DNA of 5,332 nt from the NCBI GenBank assembly GCA_004000625.1, contig SAUS01000113.1:1-5332 (forward strand), read 5' to 3'. Under the pieces are notes generated by a model, which made no database searches, was not told the origin of the DNA, and saw only the letters and a program-made list of their open reading frames with translations. Shown in pieces: positions 1 to 4,378 of this stretch (position 1 is its first letter; each line of letters opens with the position of its first letter). A program made the position numbers and the translations under genes. This stretch comes from Candidatus Cibiobacter qucibialis (GTDB lineage: Bacteria > Bacillota > Clostridia > Oscillospirales > Ruminococcaceae).

Positions 1-8
1 CTTAGCAG

Positions 9-63
9 CTGCCGCACCTCGCTCGCCGTATCGGCACTTAGAATTATGCGGTATTGCCCTAAA
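9..63 (+). repeat. Left copy of a 55-bp inverted repeat shared by both window ends
   Basis: This segment is the exact reverse complement of 5278-5332, with no mismatch over 55 bases. Both copies point inward, so each ends with GCCCTAAA on its inner side. It contains a small GCCG-TAT-CGGC hairpin. No transposase lies between the copies, and the DNA between them is ordinary housekeeping content. I therefore read it as a dispersed repeat (MITE-like or an insertion-sequence end) present more than once in the genome, not as the ends of one 5.3-kb transposon. Its position at both ends would also fit a contig broken at repeats. The identity is seen directly; its nature is inferred. Confidence 0.85.
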
Positions 64-71
64 TATCAAAT

Positions 72-98
72 GGCCCGGCTGCAAATGCAGTGCGGGCC
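72..98. terminator. Hairpin just inside the left repeat, possible weak terminator
   Basis: GGCCCG (72-77) pairs with CGGGCC (93-98), with an inner CTGC/GCAG stem (79-82/87-90). On the + strand it is followed by a T-rich but interrupted tract (TTATGTTTCGTTTT). It could end a transcript entering from the left or belong to the repeat element. The T-run is poor, so terminator function is uncertain. Confidence 0.35.
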
Positions 99-147
99 GT
101 TATGTTTCGTTTTGCTGTATATCCTGTACGTCATCAGCGAATTTTGT

Positions 148-176
148 TTGACGCAGACGGACGCAGGGATTATAAT
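148..176 (+). promoter_or_regulatory. Sigma-A-type promoter of asnA
   Basis: TTGACG at 148-153 and a perfect TATAAT at 171-176 are separated by 17 bases. The expected transcript start is near 183, giving an untranslated leader of about 94 nt. A second TATAAT at 185-190 has no matching -35 box. Confidence 0.75.
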
Positions 177-192
177 AAATGCGGTATAATTT

Positions 193-223
193 GCCGGAAT
201 TTGTCACAGCCTGGCGTTCCGGC
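193..223 (+). promoter_or_regulatory. Hairpin in the asnA leader
   Basis: GCCGGAA (193-199) pairs perfectly with TTCCGGC (217-223) around a 17-nt loop, inside the asnA untranslated leader. No T-run follows, so it is not a terminator. I see no T-box signature (the conserved GGTGG-type bulge or an antiterminator/terminator pair), although asparagine genes in Firmicutes are sometimes T-box controlled. A regulatory role is possible but unproven. Confidence 0.4.
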
Positions 224-276
224 TCAAGGTGCAGTCATACGCTGCCCTGCAAGTAGAGAGGAAAAGAGGAATATTT

Positions 277-1287
277 ATGTCCAAAACGTCCATTCCCAAA
301 AACTATCATGATCTTTTGGGCCTGTACGATACCCAGCGGGCCATCGGCATCATCAAAACCATCTTTCAGGAAAAGCTGTGTGCCGCCCTGCACCTGAAGC
401 GCGTTACCGCCCCGCTGTTTGTTTTGAACGGCAGCGGCCTGAACGATGATCTGAACGGCGTGGAGCGCCCCGTCAGCTTTGATGTACCCTGCCTGGATGA
501 GCGCGCTGAAGTTGTGCACAGCCTGGCCAAATGGAAGCGCTATGCCCTTGCTGAGTATGGGTTCCGCCCCGGCCAGGGCCTTGTGACCGACATGAACGCC
601 ATCCGCCGCGACGAAGAGCTTGACAACCTGCACAGCATTTATGTAGACCAGTGGGACTGGGAGAAGGTCATCACCGCGAAGGACCGCACCCTGCCCTTTT
701 TGCAGGAAACCGTGCGCGATATTGTGGATGCCGTTTGCTCCACTGCGGACGAGCTGCGCTGGAAGTTCCCGGAGCTGAAAGCCATCCGCCTGACCCGTGA
801 GCCGACCTTTATCACCACCCAGGAGCTGGAAGACCTGTACCCCGACCTGACCCCCAAAGAGCGCGAAAACGCCTTTACCCGCGCCCATGGCACCGTCTGC
901 ATCATGCAGATCGGCGGCCAGCTGAAAAGCGGCATCCGCCACGATGGCCGTGCCCCTGACTATGATGACTGGACGCTGAACTGCGATATTCTGTTCTGGC
1001 ACAAAGCGCTGGGCTGTGCACTGGAGCTTTCCAGCATGGGCATCCGTGTGGACCCGGCCGCCATGACCCGCCAGCTGGAAGCCGCAGGCTGCCCGGAGCG
1101 TGCGGAACTGCCGTTCCACAAAATGCTGCTGGAAGGCAAGCTGCCCCTGACGATGGGCGGCGGCATTGGCCAGAGCCGCCTGTGCATGTTGCTGCTGGGC
1201 AAGGCCCACATCGGTGAAGTGCAGGTCAGCCTGTGGGATGCCGAGACCAAAGCCGTGTGCGAGCGCGCTGGTGTGCAGCTGCTGTAA
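277..1287 (+). CDS. asnA: Aspartate-ammonia ligase (asparagine synthetase A)
   Basis: This 336-residue cytoplasmic enzyme makes asparagine from aspartate, ammonia and ATP, releasing AMP and pyrophosphate (EC 6.3.1.1). It belongs to the class II aminoacyl-tRNA-synthetase fold. Family blocks are all present: HSLAKWKR (81-88), LHSIYVDQWDWE (118-129), RAPDYDDW (225-232), LNCDILFW (234-241), ELSSMGIRVD (250-259) and the ATP-binding GGGIGQSR (294-301). Length fits the family (E. coli AsnA is 330). The ATG at 277 is chosen because AGAGGA (265-270) sits 6 nt upstream and the product then aligns with the family N-terminus; an in-frame upstream start at 229 lacks such a site. It has its own promoter (148-176) and appears monocistronic, followed by an RNA-like segment and a terminator. 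All key motifs are intact, so it should be active. Confidence 0.97.
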   Translation: MSKTSIPKNYHDLLGLYDTQRAIGIIKTIFQEKLCAALHLKRVTAPLFVLNGSGLNDDLNGVERPVSFDVPCLDERAEVVHSLAKWKRYALAEYGFRPGQGLVTDMNAIRRDEELDNLHSIYVDQWDWEKVITAKDRTLPFLQETVRDIVDAVCSTADELRWKFPELKAIRLTREPTFITTQELEDLYPDLTPKERENAFTRAHGTVCIMQIGGQLKSGIRHDGRAPDYDDWTLNCDILFWHKALGCALELSSMGIRVDPAAMTRQLEAAGCPERAELPFHKMLLEGKLPLTMGGGIGQSRLCMLLLGKAHIGEVQVSLWDAETKAVCERAGVQLL

Positions 1288-1297
1288 TATTTGCAGT

Positions 1298-1448
1298 GGG
1301 CGACCTTCTTGATGCCCGGACAAGCTGTTACGGCTTTGGGAGAATATGCCCAAAGTGCTTTGCAGGTCGGCCATCTCCGCCTGAGAGCTGTCCCTGCGGT
1401 CCGTTTTGCCTCAAAGGCATCCCCCTTCTCCAAACGAATCAGTCGCCC
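1298..1448 (+). ncRNA. Candidate structured RNA downstream of asnA, family unknown
   Basis: No gene fits here, but complementary segments are nested. GGGCGAC (1298-1304) pairs with GTCGCCC (1442-1448). GATGCC (1311-1316) pairs with GGCATC (1416-1421). GGACA-a-GCT (1318-1326) pairs with AGCTGTCC (1386-1393). CTTTGGG (1334-1340) pairs with CCCAAAG (1349-1355). CAGGT (1363-1367) pairs with GCCTG (1379-1383). Two competing pairings exist: CGGAC/GTCCG (1317-1321/1399-1403) and TGCCT/AGGCA (1407-1411/1415-1419). G-U wobbles (1333-1356, 1367-1379) work only on the + strand, and asnA transcription plus the terminator at 1462 would give a + transcript. Size and closing stem are compatible with a 6S-like RNA, but I do not recognise a family. 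It could instead be a decayed palindromic repeat. Confidence 0.4.
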
Positions 1449-1461
1449 AAAATAAAAACGT

Positions 1462-1495
1462 AATCCCTCGGATTCTATACGATCCGGGGGATTTT
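1462..1495. terminator. Bidirectional terminator between convergent units
   Basis: AATCCCTCGGAT (1462-1473) pairs with ATCCGGGGGATT (1482-1493) around an 8-nt loop; the pair 1468/1487 is G-U on the + strand and a mismatch on the - strand. Toward the - strand it is followed by ACGTTTTTATTTT, a good T-run for the DUF6514-like gene. Toward the + strand it is followed by TTAACATTT, weaker but usable for asnA and the RNA candidate. Confidence 0.8.
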
Positions 1496-1521
1496 AACAT
1501 TTCTGCGGCAAGCCAGGCCCT

Positions 1522-1824
1522 CTATGGCCAGGAACAAGGGTCTGCCACAAAATCTTCAATTACATCCATCAAATGGATGGGTTCCAGCTGCCCCTGTGTG
1601 CACAGCTGCGCCAGGCGCCGTGCCTGTTGGGCATTGGTGCAAATATCTGGGACAAATGCAATCTGCCGCCAGCCATCCGGTACCCGCTTTTGGGCCGCAA
1701 TTCCAAAAGCAGTATAGCGGCCAAGTTCACAGCTGAACAGGGTTTGTTCCACCGCAAGATACTGGTAAATCGTTCTCGGCCCCCTTCCACAGCCCAAACA
1801 GTTTCCCCACCATACCGCAGACAT
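1522..1824 (-). CDS. Small DUF6514-like protein of unknown function
   Basis: The product is about 100 residues and soluble, with no signal peptide or membrane segment. The core from about residue 20 (YQYLAVEQTLFS) through ELGRYTAFGI (33-42), a central VPDI (58-61), then ALAQLC-like and LEPIHLMDVIEDF (80-92), resembles the DUF6514 family of small Clostridia proteins; this is recognised from memory and function is unknown. The start is unsure. ATG at 1824 is used; a TTG at 1857 in the same frame would add 11 residues, and neither has a clear ribosome binding site. The first 15 residues look unlike protein (CGRGP), and another frame gives a more natural N-terminus from an ATG at 1828, so a one-base frameshift in the C-run 1780-1784 is possible. 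It is divergent from the HTH gene and ends at the terminator at 1462-1493. Confidence 0.65.
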   Translation of the reverse strand: MSAVWWGNCLGCGRGPRTIYQYLAVEQTLFSCELGRYTAFGIAAQKRVPDGWRQIAFVPDICTNAQQARRLAQLCTQGQLEPIHLMDVIEDFVADPCSWP

Positions 1825-1850
1825 CCATTTTTTAACAGTTCTTACAATTC

Positions 1851-1879
1851 TTGACAAATTATAAAAGTCATATTAAAAT
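1851..1879 (+). promoter_or_regulatory. Strong promoter of the HTH gene
   Basis: A perfect TTGACA (1851-1856) and TAAAAT (1874-1879) are separated by 17 bases. The expected start is near 1886, leaving a leader of about 195 nt before the gene at 2082. A short dyad, TGAC (1852-1855) and GTCA (1867-1870), lies over the promoter and could be an operator. Confidence 0.75.
1858..1863 (-). promoter_or_regulatory. Likely -10 box for the DUF6514-like gene
   Basis: The - strand reads a perfect TATAAT here, about 30 bases upstream of the possible ATG starts at 1828 and 1824. No good -35 box is found 16-18 bases upstream. It lies inside the spacer of the divergent + promoter, so the two promoters overlap. 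Confidence 0.4.
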
Positions 1880-1914
1880 AGTGGCATGTTTTGCGGCGCA
1901 TTTCGGGATGCTTC

Positions 1915-1972
1915 CTGCCGGGGGATCACGTTGCCCCTGGCAGCGGTGGGGTCTTTCCTGTTTCCCCATCGC
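1915..1972 (+). promoter_or_regulatory. Two adjacent strong hairpins in the HTH gene leader
   Basis: CTGCCGGGGG (1915-1924) pairs with CCCCTGGCAG (1934-1943), ten pairs including one G-U, with a 9-nt loop. It is followed at once by GCGGTGGGG (1943-1951) pairing with CCCCATCGC (1964-1972), nine pairs including one G-U, with a 12-nt loop. The G-U pairs favour a + strand RNA. No T-run follows, so these are not terminators. They lie in the transcript from the 1851 promoter and may affect stability or expression of the HTH gene. Confidence 0.5.
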
Positions 1973-2026
1973 CTTATGGAAACATTATGTGAATTGTAGC
2001 AGAGGCTGCCGGAATTGTAAATCATC

Positions 2027-2063
2027 AAATCTGAGAAACGCCCTTTTAGGCTTTCCCAGATTT
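2027..2063 (+). promoter_or_regulatory. Hairpin just before the HTH gene ribosome binding site
   Basis: AAATCTG (2027-2033) pairs with CAGATTT (2057-2063). The stem continues with GAAA/TTTC (2035-2038/2052-2055) and GCC/GGC (2040-2042/2049-2051), giving 14 pairs with one mismatch and one bulged base around a CTTTTA loop. It ends 7 nt before GGAGGAGG (2071-2078), so it is well placed to influence ribosome access, though it does not cover the site. Confidence 0.5.
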
Positions 2064-2081
2064 GGGAAATGGAGGAGGTTC

Positions 2082-2558
2082 ATGCAAGAATCTATTGTGG
2101 AAACGTTGAAAAATATGAAATCCGAACAAAACCTGACCCTGCAGCAAATCTCCAGTGCAAGCGGGGTGCCCCTCAGCACCGTAAACCGCATTTTGAGCGG
2201 CCAGACCGAGAATCCCAGCTTCCGTGATGTCGCCGCGATCGTTGCCGCCATGGATGGCTCGCTGGATGCGATCACCGGCCTACAAAAGTTGGAGAGCGAA
2301 AACGGCCAGTTGCTGGATTCCAACGTGATGCAGCTGCTGCTTTCCATACAGAACTATTATGCCAAAACCCTGGACGCCACCCGTCAACAGTACATGCGGG
2401 AGCTTGAGAGCAAAGACAAGCAGTACCGGGATATCCTTACCGATAAAAACCGCTGGCTGCGCCGCATGTTTTTCTGCCTGATCGGCATGCTGGCTGTCAT
2501 CTCGTTTTTGCTCATCGTTGATTTTATCAACCCCACCATTGGCGTTTTCCATCCCTGA
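2082..2558 (+). CDS. Membrane-anchored XRE-type helix-turn-helix protein
   Basis: The 158-residue product has three parts. Residues 3-65 form an XRE/Cro-like helix-turn-helix domain: LTLQQISSASGVPLSTVNRI (18-37) is the two-helix DNA-binding unit, followed by LSGQTENPSFRDVAAIVAAM. Residues about 68-122 are charged and helical (LESENGQL, RELESKDKQYRDIL), likely coiled coil. Residues 129-149 (MFFCLIGMLAVISFLLIVDFI) are one membrane segment. Basic residues just before it (R124, R127, R128) predict that the DNA-binding part is cytoplasmic, with only about nine residues outside. The ATG at 2082 follows GGAGGAGG (2071-2078); the same frame stays open upstream to 1851 but that stretch is leader. It has its own promoter and terminator. 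The target is unknown; its own overlapping divergent promoter region is a candidate. DNA-binding family confident, role inferred. Confidence 0.88.
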   Translation: MQESIVETLKNMKSEQNLTLQQISSASGVPLSTVNRILSGQTENPSFRDVAAIVAAMDGSLDAITGLQKLESENGQLLDSNVMQLLLSIQNYYAKTLDATRQQYMRELESKDKQYRDILTDKNRWLRRMFFCLIGMLAVISFLLIVDFINPTIGVFHP

Positions 2559-2634
2559 GCCATTCGGCGGCCTGCCTTTTGCAAGGCGGCGTTCTTCCCT
2601 GTCTATATCTTACTTATCCCTGTTTTATTTTTCA

Positions 2635-2675
2635 GCACCGGCGGTGTACCTGCTTTCACCGCCGGTGCCTTTTTT
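2635..2675 (+). terminator. Strong intrinsic terminator of the HTH gene
   Basis: GCACCGGCGGTG (2635-2646) pairs perfectly with CACCGCCGGTGC (2657-2668), a 12-pair stem with a 10-nt loop, followed by six T (2670-2675). The stretch 2559-2634 before it holds only a weak GCCTT/AAGGC hairpin. Confidence 0.95.
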
Positions 2676-2699
2676 CATCCTTTTTTGCTCCGCGATGCC

Positions 2700-2729
2700 T
2701 TGACGAAAGCCCTGATTTTTTCGTATAAC
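2700..2729 (+). promoter_or_regulatory. Promoter of the 367-residue unknown gene
   Basis: TTGACG (2700-2705) and TATAAC (2724-2729) are separated by 18 bases. The start is expected near 2736, giving about 70 nt of leader. AAAGGTT (2732-2738) and AACCTTT (2752-2758) form a hairpin at the very start of the transcript. Confidence 0.65.
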
Positions 2730-2773
2730 AAAAAGGTTGTCGCCCAATAAAAACCTTTGCGGCGGGCGGCGGC

Positions 2774-2792
2774 AATTCATTGTAATTCATTG
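2774..2792 (+). repeat. Short tandem repeat beside the ribosome binding site
   Basis: AATTCATTG occurs twice (2774-2782 and 2784-2792), separated by one base. The second copy touches the first G of the GGAGGG ribosome binding site (2792-2797). It may be a binding site or chance. Confidence 0.5.
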
Positions 2793-2806
2793 GAGGGTAT
2801 CACGTT

Positions 2807-3910
2807 TTGAGCTTGAACACTGAAACTTTGAACACGATCCTTGCCCCGTATATCCGCAGCCTGACCGATGGCGAAACCGCAGAAAATGGCGTTTGGGAAG
2901 CCATCAACTGCTTTGGCACAAACTGGGATATCGACGCGGTGGATTTTCCCGCCATGTTTGCCCAGGCCACACAGCAGGCCCGTGCCGTGATGGACACGCC
3001 CGCCCTGCAGCCCATTGGCGGCATGCAGGCCCTGATGATGCGCCCCACGGAAGTTGAGCTTGTGCGCGAGTGTTTTCGCTGGCTGTTCAATGATGATGAC
3101 GGTGACCTGAAAAAACGCCAGGGCCGCGTGGAAATGTTTGCCGACCAGGTCAACGGCCGTTTCCGCCGTTGCCTGCCGCGCATGGCCAAGTTCACTCAGA
3201 CGGCCGGCAGCGCCGCGCTGTACCTGAGCCTGCTGGAGCCGGAGGATAACTACTTCTTTGTTCCCGCCGAAGCCAAAGCCTGGGCCGCCTATTTCGGCTA
3301 TGACGAAGACTTTGGCACCGGCGCGGCCTTTAACCTGACCCAATATTACGCCATGTGCGATGACCTGCTGAACGAGCTGACCAAATACGATGAGCTGACC
3401 CGCCTGCACACCGAGCGGCTGAAAAACACCATGCACGGCATCAATGACCAGCTGCATCTGCTGGTGTATGATATCATGCACAGCGCCTATGTAAACGGCT
3501 ATTACCCCAAGGGCTTTTCCCGCACGGCAACCGCCAAGGAACGCACCAAGGCCGTGAAACAGAAAGCCGAGCGCGCCGACCTGTGCATGCAGATCGCCGA
3601 AAAGGAGCAGAAATTGCAGGAGCTGCTGGCAAGCCCCACCGCCCTGCCCGACCTGACCGGCTGTGAAGTAACCCACAAGATGTTCGGCGTGGGCAAGGTA
3701 CTGCCCTCTACGGATCAGTTCCTGGTGATCGACTTTAACGGCCAGCAGAAAAAGTTCAGCACCACCACCTCCATAACCAGCGGCTACCTGACTGCCAGCG
3801 ACCCCGCCGTGATGGAGCAGATGCAGGACTACCAGGCATACACCAAAGAAAAAGACCAGTTGGAAAAAGAGCTGAAAACTATGAAGAGCAACTTGCTCAA
3901 TATGGGCTAA
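2807..3910 (+). CDS. Uncharacterised protein with a PcrA/UvrD-tail-like C-terminal module
   Basis: This is a 367-residue soluble protein with no signal peptide or membrane segment, and I do not recognise the family. Residues 1-240 are mostly helical with many aromatic residues: FADQVNGRFRRCLPRMAKFTQ (about 111-131), LYLSLLEPEDNYFFV (138-152), YYAMCDDLL (180-188). Residues 242-275 are a charged helix, likely coiled coil. Residues 285-328 (GCEVTHKMFGVGKV, then FLVIDF, KKFS, SGYL) match the V-x-H-x-x-FG-x-G-x-V beta-barrel pattern seen at the C-terminus of PcrA/UvrD helicases, where it contacts RNA polymerase. A second charged helix (335-363) ends the protein. The start is TTG at 2807, 9 nt after GGAGGG (2792-2797), with no ATG nearby. 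It has its own promoter and terminator. A nucleic-acid or polymerase-related role is only a guess. That it is a real gene is well supported by codon bias. Confidence 0.88.
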   Translation: MSLNTETLNTILAPYIRSLTDGETAENGVWEAINCFGTNWDIDAVDFPAMFAQATQQARAVMDTPALQPIGGMQALMMRPTEVELVRECFRWLFNDDDGDLKKRQGRVEMFADQVNGRFRRCLPRMAKFTQTAGSAALYLSLLEPEDNYFFVPAEAKAWAAYFGYDEDFGTGAAFNLTQYYAMCDDLLNELTKYDELTRLHTERLKNTMHGINDQLHLLVYDIMHSAYVNGYYPKGFSRTATAKERTKAVKQKAERADLCMQIAEKEQKLQELLASPTALPDLTGCEVTHKMFGVGKVLPSTDQFLVIDFNGQQKKFSTTTSITSGYLTASDPAVMEQMQDYQAYTKEKDQLEKELKTMKSNLLNMG

Positions 3911-3965
3911 GATCTGCTTCTCGTATTTGCCATTCAGTCCATCTCATTTTCCTGAATATACCGCC

Positions 3966-4005
3966 CCCCCGGCTCAGGGCTGACCCTGTGCCGGGGGTAC
4001 TTTTT
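3966..4005 (+). terminator. Intrinsic terminator of the unknown gene
   Basis: CCCCCGGC (3966-3973) pairs with GCCGGGGG (3990-3997) and encloses CAGGG/CCCTG (3975-3979/3984-3988) with a CTGA loop. TACTTTTT then ACCTTTTT follow. Confidence 0.93.
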
Positions 4006-4039
4006 ACCTTTTTGTGCTACAAAATATAGGATTGATACA

Positions 4040-4077
4040 AAAATATCCCGGCAGTTATAAAACTGCCGGGATATTTT
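4040..4077 (-). terminator. Terminator of tRNA-Thr, 17-bp perfect stem
   Basis: Bases 4040-4056 and 4061-4077 are perfectly complementary over 17 pairs around a 4-nt loop. On the - strand the arm is followed by T bases (ATATTTTTGTATC). The first arm begins at base 4077, the last A of the tRNA's encoded CCA, so hairpin and mature tRNA end abut. The + side has a short T-run inside the arm only. Confidence 0.85.
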
Positions 4078-4152
4078 GGAGCTGGCGACAGGAATCGAAC
4101 CTGCAACCTGCTGATTACAAATCAGCTGCTCTGCCAATTGAGCTACGCCAGC
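4077..4152 (-). tRNA. tRNA-Thr, anticodon UGU
   Basis: A full cloverleaf is readable on the - strand: acceptor GCTGGCG/CGCCAGC, D-stem GCTC/GAGC with the conserved GG in its loop, anticodon stem GCTGA/TCAGC with loop TTTGTAA (anticodon TGT), variable AGGTT, and T-stem GCAGG/CCTGT with loop TTCGATT. The first 73 bases end with discriminator T at 4080, and CCA is encoded at 4079-4077. The UGU anticodon reads ACA and, with wobble, other threonine codons. A terminator follows at once. Its best promoter is about 160 bases upstream, with an inverted repeat unit in between. Confidence 0.97.
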
Positions 4153-4156
4153 ACGG

Positions 4157-4311
4157 CTAAGAAATCCTTAGGTTGTATCTGAAAAGTCGAAAATATCGTC
4201 TATTTCTACAAACGTAGCCGGATTTTGCGTTAAAGAGCCTTAGATCCTGCTTGTGTTTGCGGAATATCCGTCATTTTCTTTGTTTTCAGATATACCTTAG
4301 GAATACCTAAG
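4157..4311. repeat. MITE-like inverted repeat unit in the tRNA-Thr leader
   Basis: The two ends are imperfect inverted repeats: CCTTAGGTTGTATCTGAAAA (4166-4185 region) against the reverse complement of TTTTCAGATATACCTTAGG (4283-4301 region), 17 of 20 aligned bases matching with one gap, and weaker similarity continues inward (GAAAAT blocks). The pentamer CTAAG occurs as a direct repeat at both outer edges (4157-4161, 4307-4311), like a target duplication. Each end also folds on itself (CTAAG/CTTAG left; CTTAGG/CCTAAG, 4296-4301/4306-4311, right). No gene is inside. It fits a small non-autonomous element of about 150 bp or a long RNA hairpin in the tRNA precursor. Confidence 0.5.
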
Positions 4312-4312
4312 T

Positions 4313-4342
4313 ATTCTAGCACATGTTGCGGCACCTTGTCAA
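4313..4342 (-). promoter_or_regulatory. Promoter upstream of tRNA-Thr
   Basis: On the - strand TTGACA (4342-4337) and TAGAAT (4318-4313) are separated by 18 bases. Transcription would start near 4306, about 154 bases before the tRNA. The CTTAGG/CCTAAG dyad (4296-4311) covers the expected start and could be an operator. No equally good promoter is seen nearer the tRNA. Confidence 0.7.
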
Positions 4343-4378
4343 TGCCGAATTATGGGGCAGTAGCGCTCCGAACGGCGC

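Noticed and set aside
178..197. ATGCGGTAT followed by TTGCC in the asnA promoter resembling part of the end repeat
   Set aside because: The match is short and interrupted by three bases, and the stretch is explained by the -10 region and leader hairpin.
64..276. A T-box or other riboswitch controlling asnA
   Set aside because: The leader is short, has no T-box conserved bulge and no terminator/antiterminator pair; only one plain hairpin is seen.
235..1374. A 379-codon open frame on the - strand opposite asnA
   Set aside because: It is the antisense shadow of a GC3-biased gene: composition is rich in Q, H, A and G, it has no recognisable domain, and asnA on the other strand has all family motifs.
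1310..1440. A glycine-riboswitch-like CTCTCAGG on the - strand of the RNA candidate
   Set aside because: Only this octamer matches; the rest of the aptamer core is missing and no gene lies downstream on that strand in the right place.
1406..1717. A 103-codon + strand open frame antisense to the DUF6514-like gene
   Set aside because: It runs through the bidirectional terminator, has no ribosome binding site and lacks protein-like composition.
2777..3676. A 299-codon open frame on the - strand opposite the 2807 gene
   Set aside because: It has the same shadow composition (G, Q, H, V rich) and no ribosome binding site, and the + frame has a promoter, ribosome binding site, terminator and a motif-bearing product.
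3934..4137. A 67-codon open frame on the - strand containing QVAGSIPVASS
   Set aside because: This peptide is a well-known artefact of translating through tRNA genes; the frame covers tRNA-Thr and both terminators.
4357..4378. An rsmA terminator in the AGCGC/GCGCT hairpin after its stop codon
   Set aside because: The stem is short and bulged and is followed by ACTGCCCC, with no T-run.
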